Shown: positions 8,390 to 15,625 of the stretch, one piece after another | Layout of the letters: each line of letters opens with the position of its first letter | How positions within the stretch are numbered: position 1 is the stretch's first letter | Assembly: GCA_937916845.1 (NCBI GenBank) | Contig: CALFSK010000020.1 | Coordinates: 1-64,000, forward strand | DNA from: an uncultured Lactobacillus sp. | GTDB taxonomy: Bacteria > Bacillota > Bacilli > Lactobacillales > Lactobacillaceae | Length of the DNA: 64,000 nucleotides | Direction of reading: 5' to 3' | Program-made: the position numbers and the translations under genes | Notes under the pieces: generated by a model | Database searches by the model: none | What the model was told of the DNA's origin: nothing | The model's input: the letters and a program-made list of their open reading frames with translations, nothing else

Positions 8390-9193
8390 ATGACAATAAA
8401 ACTAATTGCAACTGATATGGACGGAACATTCTTGGATAATCACGGGGAATATGATCGCCCACGGTTTGCTAAAATTTACCAAGAATTACACAAACGCGGC
8501 ATTTACTTTGTTATTGCCAGTGGCCACCAAGCCAGCGAATTAGCGGATTATTTTGCGGACTATCCGGATATGTGGTTTATCGGGGGCAACGGGGCCGAAT
8601 TGATGAACGCACGGGTGGGACTCAGTGCTGAAACGTTTACGCCAGAAGCAACCGCTCAAATCTTGAAAGTCCTTAGTGCGTACCCAGAATTGCAAATTGC
8701 CTTGTGTGGGACCCAAACGGTACACGTGTCACAACATGCCAATCCTAATTTTATTGCGCAAATGCGGGCGTATTATTATCAACTAGAGACTTGTGCGGAC
8801 TTGAACGCGGTCACGGATCCGGTCGTGAAATTCGATATTATTTGTGCGCCGGAAAAGACGAATCAAATTGTGTACGAATTAAAGCCTAAACTGGCGGGAA
8901 TCGCCGTCCCAGTTTCTGGTGGACAGGGCAGTATGGACCTGATTCAGCCCGGCATGCACAAAGGTCGTGCGTTGAAACGACTAGGGGAACAATTGCACGT
9001 TCTCCCGAGTGAAATGGTTGCATTCGGCGACGGAACTAATGATTTGGAAATGTTCCACTACGTCAAGACGGGCGTGGCCATGCAAAATGCGCCGGCAAGC
9101 GTGAAAGCAAACGCGACGGCGGTCACGGGCACGAACTTGGATAGTGGAGTGTTGAACTACATTGAACGAACAATTTTGGAAATGAAACGCTAG
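8390..9193 (+). CDS. Cof-type HAD-superfamily phosphatase
   Basis: The 267-aa product has HAD motif I (ATDMDGTFLD), a serine in VIASGHQ for motif II, a lysine in MHKGRALKRLGE and motif IV in FGDGTNDLEM. The C2-type cap of about 110 residues between motifs II and III places it in the Cof/YbjI group, which dephosphorylates sugar phosphates or cofactor phosphates such as pyridoxal or flavin phosphates. The exact substrate cannot be told. The ribosome binding site is weak. It stands alone, between a terminator and the ABC-F leader. Confidence 0.85.
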   Translation: MTIKLIATDMDGTFLDNHGEYDRPRFAKIYQELHKRGIYFVIASGHQASELADYFADYPDMWFIGGNGAELMNARVGLSAETFTPEATAQILKVLSAYPELQIALCGTQTVHVSQHANPNFIAQMRAYYYQLETCADLNAVTDPVVKFDIICAPEKTNQIVYELKPKLAGIAVPVSGGQGSMDLIQPGMHKGRALKRLGEQLHVLPSEMVAFGDGTNDLEMFHYVKTGVAMQNAPASVKANATAVTGTNLDSGVLNYIERTILEMKR

Positions 9194-9220
9194 TTTTCTG
9201 AAAACTAGTAATGGTTTTGA

Positions 9221-9250
9221 TTGCCAAAGTTGTCGTAAGCGTGCTACTAT
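9221..9250 (+). promoter_or_regulatory. promoter of the ABC-F gene
   Basis: -35 TTGCCA (9221-9226) and an extended -10 TGC-TACTAT (9245-9250) are 18 bases apart. Transcription would begin near 9257, just before a terminator-like hairpin. Confidence 0.55.
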
Positions 9251-9258
9251 TTAGGTAT

Positions 9259-9291
9259 ATGATTAACGGCACAGGAGGCTGGGAGGTTTAA
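9259..9291 (+). CDS. possible 10-aa leader peptide (MINGTGGWEV)
   Basis: An ATG two bases after the predicted transcription start opens a ten-codon frame that ends inside the terminator hairpin at 9275-9306. Ribosome stalling here could affect hairpin formation, as known for leader peptides of several antibiotic-responsive ABC-F genes. There is almost no room for a Shine-Dalgarno site, so translation would have to be leaderless. Confidence 0.3.
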   Translation: MINGTGGWEV

Positions 9292-9306
9292 TCCCGACCT
9301 CTTTTC
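9275..9306 (+). terminator. terminator or attenuator ahead of the ABC-F gene
   Basis: GAGGCTGGGA pairs with TCCCGACCTC (one mismatch, one G-U) around a seven-base loop, followed by TTTTCT. It lies between the ABC-F promoter and the coding region, so it would attenuate that gene. Confidence 0.6.
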
Positions 9307-9347
9307 TGTATGTTAGAACTCATGACAAAAAAAGTAGAGGTATTTAA

Positions 9348-10970
9348 ATGCTCACCGTAAGTAATGTTAGTATGCAGTTTTCAACTCGCAAACTTTATGA
9401 AGATGTTAATTTAAAATTTACGCCAGGAAACTGCTATGGTGTTATTGGCGCCAACGGGGCGGGAAAATCAACGTTTTTAAAGATTTTGGAAGGTAAGCTC
9501 CATCCAACGACTGGTTCAGTATCCATGGGACCTAACGAACGGATGTCCAGCCTGAACCAAAACCACTTTGCCTTTGAAGATGAAGAAGTCTTAGCCACGG
9601 TTATTCGGGGCCATGAAAAGCTCTACAATATCATGGTTGAAAAAGACGCGTTGTACGCTAAACCAGATTTTAGCGATGAAGATGGGATTCGAGCAGCTGA
9701 ACTTGAAGGCGATTTTGCCGAAATGGACGGTTGGAACGCTGAATCAGAAGCTGACCAATTGTTACAAGATTTGGGTATCGATGAATCGATGCAACACATG
9801 AAGATGAGCGAACTGACTGAACCACAAAAGGTTAAAGTTTTGTTGGGGCAAGCTTTGTTCGGTAATCCTGACGTATTGTTATTGGATGAACCGACCAACG
9901 GGTTGGACGTTCAATCGATCAGCTGGCTAGAAGACTTTTTAGCCAGTTACCAAAATACCGTCATCGTCGTTTCCCATGACCGGCATTTCTTAAACCAAGT
10001 ATGTACGCACATGTGTGACGTTGACTTTGGTAAGATTACGTTGTTTGTTGGTAACTACGATTTCTGGATGGAATCAAGTCAATTAGCAACGAAGTTACAA
10101 GCCAATGCCAATGCGAAAAAGGCTGATCAAATTAAAGAATTACAAGCCTTCGTGGCGCGGTTCAGTGCCAACGCCTCGAAGTCGAAACAGGCCACATCAC
10201 GGAAGAAGCAACTTGAAAAGATTACGTTAGACGATATCAAGCCTTCGTCACGTAAGTACCCGTTCATCAAGTTCACACCTGACCGTGAACTTGGGAACGA
10301 CTTGTTACGGGTCGAAAACGTTTCGAAGACCATTGAAGGCGTTAAGATTCTTGATAACATTAGCTTTACCTTACGTCCAACGGAAAAAACAGCTTTAATT
10401 AGTCGGAACGATTTGGCAACCACGACGTTGATGCAAATTATTGCTGGTGACGTGAAACCAGATAGCGGTGAAGTTATTTGGGGCCAAACGACTGCGCGGA
10501 CTTACTTACCAAAGGATATTACCGAAGCCTTTGATGGTAGTGACATGCCAATTATTGATTGGTTGCGGCAGTTTGCGTCTAAGGAAGAAAGCGACAATAC
10601 CTTCTTACGTGGTTTCTTAGGCAAAATGCTCTTTTCTGGCGCCGACGTTGAACGTCCCGTAAATGTCTTATCCGGGGGCGAAAAGGTTCGGGGAATGTTA
10701 TCTAAGATGATGTTAAGTCGGGCCAACGTCTTATTATTAGACGACCCAACCAACCACTTGGATCTTGAATCAATTACAGCCTTAAACGACGCGTTAGTTG
10801 CGTTTAACAGTGCCATTATTTTCACTTCCCATGACCACGAATTCATTCAAACGATTGCCGACCACATCGTAGAAGTTAGTGCGAAAGGGGTCGTTGATCG
10901 TGGGGATACAACTTACGATGAATATTTGGCCCACGAAGCAACGCAGGGACGCGTCGAAGACCTATATTAA
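9348..10970 (+). CDS. ABC-F family ATPase, YkpA/YbiT type
   Basis: The 540-aa soluble protein carries two ATPase domains joined by a linker (about 240-320), with no membrane segments; ABC-F proteins act on the ribosome. Domain 1 has a good Walker A (GANGAGKST) and LLLDEPTN, but its signature is TEPQKVKVLLG in place of LSGGE. Domain 2 has LSGGEKVRGML, but its Walker A is SRNDLATTTL, lacking the GK, and its Walker B ends in LLLDDPTN. One composite site is therefore intact and the other fully degenerate. The linker ARFSANASKSKQATSRKK and the whole layout match Bacillus YkpA as I remember it. A hairpin and possible leader peptide lie upstream. Confidence 0.85.
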   Translation: MLTVSNVSMQFSTRKLYEDVNLKFTPGNCYGVIGANGAGKSTFLKILEGKLHPTTGSVSMGPNERMSSLNQNHFAFEDEEVLATVIRGHEKLYNIMVEKDALYAKPDFSDEDGIRAAELEGDFAEMDGWNAESEADQLLQDLGIDESMQHMKMSELTEPQKVKVLLGQALFGNPDVLLLDEPTNGLDVQSISWLEDFLASYQNTVIVVSHDRHFLNQVCTHMCDVDFGKITLFVGNYDFWMESSQLATKLQANANAKKADQIKELQAFVARFSANASKSKQATSRKKQLEKITLDDIKPSSRKYPFIKFTPDRELGNDLLRVENVSKTIEGVKILDNISFTLRPTEKTALISRNDLATTTLMQIIAGDVKPDSGEVIWGQTTARTYLPKDITEAFDGSDMPIIDWLRQFASKEESDNTFLRGFLGKMLFSGADVERPVNVLSGGEKVRGMLSKMMLSRANVLLLDDPTNHLDLESITALNDALVAFNSAIIFTSHDHEFIQTIADHIVEVSAKGVVDRGDTTYDEYLAHEATQGRVEDLY

Positions 10971-10981
10971 TTAGTAGTAAG

Positions 10982-11166
10982 TCCGGTCGTCGCTGATAGC
11001 ATGCGGCCGTGGGACCGGGTCAAGCCTGAGGGGCGGTCTTGTCCCTCGCCTGAAACAGTTGCAAAAGGCGCAATTGTTCCAGACCGTCCGTGGTGTAAGG
11101 GCCGGCAAACAATCACCGGCCCTAACACCACCTTCACGGCCGATGCTATCAGCGACGACCTCCGAT
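10982..11166 (+). repeat. family A palindromic repeat, copy A2
   Basis: The arms at 10985-11011 and 11135-11160 are complementary save for one extra G. Compared with A1 the arm reads GGTCGTCGCTGATAG, not GGTTG(C/T)CACTGATGA, on both sides. Inner stems changed together too: GGTGT/ACACC, GGGCCGG/CCGGCCC and CAAG/CTTG. It starts 12 bases after the ABC-F stop codon, which has no separate terminator. Confidence 0.85.
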
Positions 11167-11211
11167 GTTTAAATGAATTTTAGATTAAGATGTTGATAGC
11201 AAAGTTATGTT

Positions 11212-11360
11212 TTAGCGAAGTCAGGCGGAATTGGCGTGCTGTGCCGGCAAGATTAGCGGGGCGATTCAAAGACGTGGGTTGTCGGCTTTGAATCGAGAGC
11301 ACAGACCGCAGTGTGGCTGGGCCGCCCCCCACAGCACCCCGATTCTGCTTGACGAAGTAG
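11212..11360 (+). repeat. family B palindromic repeat, copy B2 (one hairpin lost)
   Basis: The outer arms (GTCAGGCGGAATTGGCGTGCTGTG-like, paired with CACAGCAC...CTTGAC) and the GATTCAAAG/CTTTGAATC hairpin are present. Most of the AAGATTGGCG hairpin is deleted and the third hairpin is imperfect. It follows A2 after a 45-base spacer, the same order as elsewhere. Confidence 0.75.
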
Positions 11361-11509
11361 CTATTTAAGTTACGCCGGTTAATATGCTAACTATTATGAC
11401 GGGTTTGAATTTCAATCTTTAGTAAAAAATCTAGTTGGTGACTTTCACCACTAATAAATCCTCCCAGTCTGGTATGATAAATACATACGAGATGGGGGGA
11501 TTTTTGCAT

Positions 11510-12715
11510 ATGGCGCCAGAATTTGATCAAATGTTACGCCGCTGGTACGTTGGGCAATTAGTCCTGATATTAGTGGTCACGCTGATTCAGCTATTGCTGA
11601 CTAACCAAGGCGTCGCCTTTCCCGGTGGCGGGATGCTGATGATTATTTGGTTTCTAAATGCCTTGTGGCCGGCGATTGAAGATCAACAGCAAGATTGGCG
11701 GCGTTTGCGACACGTTAATTACTATGTTCAAACGGTCTTACAATTCATGCTGCTACCGCTCATGGTGGCGAACTTGATTAATTTGGTCGTCAAATTAACG
11801 CCGTTGGACGAACAAGGGCTAATTGCTGTGGGGATGGCGTACTTAGTTGTTGGGTTTGTCCCTATCGGTTACGTGGTCACAGCTAAGATTCAATCATTAG
11901 TTGGTCGCATCCTGATTCTGATTTCAGCTATTTTTAGTGGTTTAACCGGTGCCCAAATTACCCTGTTTGTCCTGCCGACATTAAAAGTACCGGCTGCGTT
12001 TAACATGATTGGTGAAACGGGGATTTTAGGTGCCGTCGGGTTTGTTTTGACTGTTGCCGTACTGATGCGGGCGTGGGGATTTCGCGGCGTCAGTTGGCGT
12101 CTTGATCACCAAGCCAAAACAAGTTTGGTTAGTTTAATCATATTAGCAGGCCTTCTTTTTAGCTTGTGGAATGCGTTTAGTACCGGTGCCAATTGGGCGA
12201 CGACTTTCACGCAGTGGGACTTTAGGCTACACGATGCAACTTGGAAGATGTTCTTGAGTGGCCTGGAGCCGGGGATTGCTGAAGAGTGGCTCTATCGCTA
12301 CGCCGTCTTAACATTGTTATTGGCTGCTTTTCAAAAACGCCGGTTTCAATTAGCTTGGAGTGTCGGGTTAAGCGGCGCTTTGTTCGGACTTTGGCACTTT
12401 ACCAACGCTTTTGTGGGGCAATCGTTATCAGCAACTGGTGAACAGATTGTCTTTGCGGCGACGTTAGGTTGGTTCCTAGCCGTTGCTTACTTGTATTCTG
12501 GCAGTATTCTTGTCCCGATGGCGATCCACGCGGCCGTTGATATTTTAAGTATGATGGCTTCGGGTTCACAAACGATGGCCGTACCAGGTGCGTTTGAGTG
12601 GCAAACGATTGGGTTAACCCTCGTGGTATTTGGTGGGTTGACGATTTTCTTCCTGACGGGTGCCCGGCGAAAAGTGATTCAACAACGGGTTGATCAGGGC
12701 CTACGGTTCATTTGA
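11510..12715 (+). CDS. CPBP-family intramembrane metalloprotease
   Basis: This 401-aa polytopic membrane protein has about nine hydrophobic segments. The CPBP (Abi) motifs are in order: EPGIAEEWLYRYAVL (the EExxxR glutamates), FGLWHFTNA, and AIHAAVD. These are the predicted zinc-site and catalytic residues of a glutamic/metallo intramembrane protease. I place the start at 11510, behind GGGGGGA. A longer frame opens at 11435, but the likely -10 (TATGAT at 11473) lies inside that extension. Bacterial relatives are linked to bacteriocin self-immunity or prenyl-protein processing; no bacteriocin gene is nearby. Confidence 0.85.
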   Translation: MAPEFDQMLRRWYVGQLVLILVVTLIQLLLTNQGVAFPGGGMLMIIWFLNALWPAIEDQQQDWRRLRHVNYYVQTVLQFMLLPLMVANLINLVVKLTPLDEQGLIAVGMAYLVVGFVPIGYVVTAKIQSLVGRILILISAIFSGLTGAQITLFVLPTLKVPAAFNMIGETGILGAVGFVLTVAVLMRAWGFRGVSWRLDHQAKTSLVSLIILAGLLFSLWNAFSTGANWATTFTQWDFRLHDATWKMFLSGLEPGIAEEWLYRYAVLTLLLAAFQKRRFQLAWSVGLSGALFGLWHFTNAFVGQSLSATGEQIVFAATLGWFLAVAYLYSGSILVPMAIHAAVDILSMMASGSQTMAVPGAFEWQTIGLTLVVFGGLTIFFLTGARRKVIQQRVDQGLRFI

Positions 12716-12895
12716 AAAATATACGAATATTGTGATTTATATATATTCAAACGTTCGTAAAGATAACGTTATATCACTGACTTGTTGTTCACAATTAATT
12801 TGCTTGTTAAAGGTTGATTTTTCGTCACTTTGTCCCAACTGTTAACTGAATTATACCGTTTGTAACACGTTTGTAATCTTCGTGTTATCTAAACG

Positions 12896-13174
12896 CAACG
12901 CCAGCTCGTTATACTTACGTCAGATATGTGAGCTAATGTAAATTTACATACGCTTGACTAGATTGATTCATAGTTGGGAGCTGGATCGGTTTACTTTTTC
13001 AGGACATCACGCTTGGTTAGCATCGATGGAAAGTAGCTCAGTTGGGTGAATCTTAAGTCTAGTAAGCATAAATACCTCTCGGGCTGGGCTGGGTCCATGA
13101 CGAGGCACATAATGAAGCAAGCTTTAGGCTTGCAAACCGATCAAAGGGATTCGCTTAGGTGAGTCTCTTTTTTT
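12896..13174 (+). ncRNA. candidate structured RNA, 200-280 nt, unassigned
   Basis: GATCGGTTT (12984-12992) pairs with AAACCGATC (13134-13142) to close a long structure. Inside it are a GCAAGC/GCTTGC hairpin (13116-13132) and a CCTC...GAGG arm around a G-rich GGGCTGGGCTGGG. Further out, CCAGCTC (12901) can pair with GAGCTGG (12978). An intrinsic terminator follows directly at 13146-13174. Possible -10 elements are TGTTAT at 12883 and TATACT at 12910, so the 5' end is uncertain. No ORF of note lies in it. A closed long hairpin with a 3' terminator is compatible with 6S RNA, but I could not confirm any family. Confidence 0.5.
13146..13174 (+). terminator. terminator of the RNA candidate
   Basis: GGGATTC pairs with GAGTCTC (some G-U pairs) around an eight-base loop, followed by seven T residues. 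No gene ends upstream within 400 bases. Confidence 0.7.
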
Positions 13175-13217
13175 GTCTGCCGATTTTTGAAAACAATTAG
13201 CATTTATGAAAAGCTCG

Positions 13218-13247
13218 TTCACTTTATTGGACTTGGCATGCTATAAT
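13218..13247 (+). promoter_or_regulatory. promoter of the SUF operon leader
   Basis: An extended -10, TGC-TATAAT (13242-13247), has a weak -35 (TTCACT at 13218) 18 bases upstream. Transcription would start near 13254, giving a leader of about 290 nt. Confidence 0.65.
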
Positions 13248-13257
13248 TTGGGTACTG

Positions 13258-13321
13258 AACTAGGAAGGGAACTTGTCGTAATCGACACCGAGTGTGGCTT
13301 ACGACGCCCCGGGGTTTAGTT
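13258..13321 (+). promoter_or_regulatory. structured 5' leader element I of the SUF operon
   Basis: AACTA (13258) pairs with TAGTT (13317); GTCGTAA (13275-13281) pairs with TTACGAC (13299-13305); ACAC (13285) pairs with GTGT (13292) around CGA. GCCCCGGGG lies between the arms. The element starts within a few bases of the predicted transcription start. It resembles an aptamer-like domain but matches no riboswitch I know. Confidence 0.55.
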
Positions 13322-13337
13322 ATAACAGATTGAGGGT

Positions 13338-13414
13338 AACTTTTGAAGTTAGTTATGATGCGCTTAAAATTGAAACCGCTGTCAATTTTAATGAAATCGG
13401 GTTCAAAAGTTTGA
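13338..13414 (+). promoter_or_regulatory. structured 5' leader element II of the SUF operon with a 19-codon ORF
   Basis: AACTTTTGAA (13338-13347) pairs perfectly with TTCAAAAGTT (13402-13411), enclosing TTAAAATTGA (13364-13373) paired with TCAATTTTAA (13382-13391) around an eight-base loop. A small frame from ATG 13355 to TGA 13412 (MMRLKLKPLS...) fits inside the structure. There is no T run after either stem, so this is not a simple terminator. Confidence 0.55.
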
Positions 13415-13544
13415 CTACAATTGAATCACCATCTTAGTGCGGAATAACGTATACTAAGGTTAATAGCTACGGACACTATCAGTTGTGTTTTTACATAAAT
13501 GACAGTCTAAATGTAGTGTAATTTGGAAGAAATGGGGTAACGAC

Positions 13545-14333
13545 ATGTCAACACTAGTCATTAAGGATTTAAAGGTCAGTGTAACCGAGAACGAACAGGA
13601 ACACTTAATTTTAAAAGGTGTTAATTTAACGCTTCATACGGGGGAAACTCATGCCATTATGGGCCCGAACGGAACGGGAAAATCAACGTTATCGGAAACG
13701 ATTATGGGGAATCCAGCGTATCACGTTGTCAGTGGCTCTGTGACGTTAGACGGTAAAGATTTACTGAGTCAAACTGTTGATCAAAGGGCGCGGGCTGGCC
13801 TATTTTTAGCGATGCAATACCCAGCTGAAATCAAAGGGGTTACTAACGTTGAATTCTTACGTGCAGCGGTAAACGCACGTCGGGATAAGGACGATCCAAT
13901 CAGCGTCACGGACTTTTTAGCTGACTTAGACCACAACTTGGAATTATTAAATATGACCGATGAAATGGCTGAACGGTACCTAAACGAAGGCTTCTCAGGC
14001 GGTGAAAAGAAACGCAACGAAATTTTACAACTCTTGATGATTAAACCAAAATTTGCCATTTTAGACGAAATTGACTCTGGCTTGGATATTGATGCGTTAC
14101 AAGTCGTTGCTAAGGGAGTTAACGCCCTCAAGAATCCTGATTTTGGGACGCTTATGATCACCCACTACCAACGCTTATTGAACTACATCGTTCCCGACTA
14201 CGTGCACGTTATGATGGGCGGCCGAATCGTGAAGACCGGTGACGCCGACTTAGCGAACAAGTTGGAAGCGGAAGGTTACGCAGGTTTGCGTGATGAACTC
14301 AACCTCGACGTTTCTTTGACGGATGACGAGTAG
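13545..14333 (+). CDS. sufC: Fe-S cluster assembly ATPase SufC
   Basis: This 262-aa ABC-type ATPase has Walker A GPNGTGKST, the signature GFSGGEKKRNEILQ and Walker B FAILDEIDSGLDID, which is the SufC version. SufC forms the SufBC2D scaffold on which iron-sulfur clusters are built in the cytosol. It is the first gene of a sufC-D-S-U-B operon, with sufD nine bases downstream. A GGGG-type ribosome binding site precedes the ATG. The long folded leader suggests regulation at the RNA level. Confidence 0.97.
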   Translation: MSTLVIKDLKVSVTENEQEHLILKGVNLTLHTGETHAIMGPNGTGKSTLSETIMGNPAYHVVSGSVTLDGKDLLSQTVDQRARAGLFLAMQYPAEIKGVTNVEFLRAAVNARRDKDDPISVTDFLADLDHNLELLNMTDEMAERYLNEGFSGGEKKRNEILQLLMIKPKFAILDEIDSGLDIDALQVVAKGVNALKNPDFGTLMITHYQRLLNYIVPDYVHVMMGGRIVKTGDADLANKLEAEGYAGLRDELNLDVSLTDDE

Positions 14334-14341
14334 GGGGCGGT

Positions 14342-15625
14342 ATGATGCAAACAGCAACGATGTTAGCCGGTGTTCAAGATTACAGTGAAACACAGGTAGA
14401 ACCTGGTTGGTTGACGAAATTACGGACTCAGGCCGTGGCGGACTACGCGACGTTACCCCTACCAGTGTTTGAAAAAATCAATTATCGTTCTTGGCCACTA
14501 CTCGACGTCACCGCACCACAAGTGATCGATGAGCCAGAAGTGACCGACGACCTCAGTGCACGTGGGGAACAGACCAACTTTTATAGCTTGGGTGATACCA
14601 CGGTGCGGGTTAACTTACCCAAAGAAGCCCGTTCACAAGGCGTGATTTTATGCGACTTGAAAACGGCCATCCGTGAACACGGTGATTTGGTCAAAGCCAA
14701 TCTCTTTAATCAGGCGCTCAAGGCTGATAGTGATAAACTAACGGCGCTAAACGCAGCCCTGATGACCAACGGCTTCTTTCTATACGTGCCCGCTAACGTG
14801 GTTCTTAAGGAACCGTTAGAGATTTTGCAATTAGTTGATCAACGGCAACCACAAAATTTTGTTCAGCATAATTTAGTTGTGACTGAACCAAGTAGTCAGG
14901 TCGAAATTGTCCAACGCTTAGGTAGCGTGGGAACGAACGCCGCAATTGTTCACATGGTTGTGGAAGTCGTGGCGGGGGCCAACAGTCACGTCAGCTTTGC
15001 TGGTATTGATAACTTGGCAGCTAATACAACGGCTTATTTGAACCGGCGTGGGGTACTCAGCCCAGATGCCCATTTGAACTGGGAGCTCGCGGAAATGAAT
15101 GCCGGACAAGTGATTGCTGACTTTGACACTGAGTTACGTGGTCGTGGCTCAGAAGCCAACGTGAAGACAATTGCGGTGGCTAATCAGCAACAGACACAGG
15201 GGATGGATACCCGGGTCACGAACTACGGGCCTAATTCTGTTGCCAACATTGTGCAACGGGGCGTCATTTTAGACGAGGCCACGCTGATTTTTAACGGTAT
15301 CGGTCACATTGTGCACGGTGCACACGGCTCAAAGGCGGATCAGGAAAACCGGCTACTGATGCTATCGTCAGAAGCCCGTGGTGACGCAAACCCAATCTTA
15401 TTAATTGATGAAAACGACGTTGAAGCTGGTCACGCGGCCAGTGTTGGCCGGGTTGACGAGCAACAGATGTACTATTTGTTGAGTCGGGGTATTCCTGAAC
15501 CAGTCGCACAACGCTTAGTGATCCGCGGGTTCTTAGCTGGCGTGGTGACCGAGTTACGTTCACCACGATTACGCAAGAGTCTCATGAACTTGATTGAGAG
15601 GCGATTAGCAGATGACAACGAATGA
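14342..15625 (+). CDS. sufD: Fe-S cluster assembly protein SufD
   Basis: The 427-aa protein has the SufB/SufD right-handed beta-helix core. Family marks include FFLYVPANVVLKEPLEI, the GIGHIVHGAHGSKADQENRLLMLS strand region and the C-terminal AASVGRVDEQQMYYLLSRGI with the helical VVTELRSP end. SufD lacks catalytic activity and completes the SufBC2D scaffold. The start is ATGATG at 14342, behind GGGGGCGG; 14345 is also possible. Its end overlaps the start of sufS by 14 bases, so the two are translationally coupled. Confidence 0.95.
   Translation: MMQTATMLAGVQDYSETQVEPGWLTKLRTQAVADYATLPLPVFEKINYRSWPLLDVTAPQVIDEPEVTDDLSARGEQTNFYSLGDTTVRVNLPKEARSQGVILCDLKTAIREHGDLVKANLFNQALKADSDKLTALNAALMTNGFFLYVPANVVLKEPLEILQLVDQRQPQNFVQHNLVVTEPSSQVEIVQRLGSVGTNAAIVHMVVEVVAGANSHVSFAGIDNLAANTTAYLNRRGVLSPDAHLNWELAEMNAGQVIADFDTELRGRGSEANVKTIAVANQQQTQGMDTRVTNYGPNSVANIVQRGVILDEATLIFNGIGHIVHGAHGSKADQENRLLMLSSEARGDANPILLIDENDVEAGHAASVGRVDEQQMYYLLSRGIPEPVAQRLVIRGFLAGVVTELRSPRLRKSLMNLIERRLADDNE

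Noticed and set aside
13027..13050. tRNA gene, from the D-arm-like GTAGCTCAGTTGGG
   Set aside because: No acceptor stem, anticodon arm or GGTTCGA-type T loop can be built around it.
13146..13174. T-box leader for a downstream amino-acid gene
   Set aside because: No AGGGTGG-type T-box sequence is present, and the downstream gene is sufC with its own promoter.
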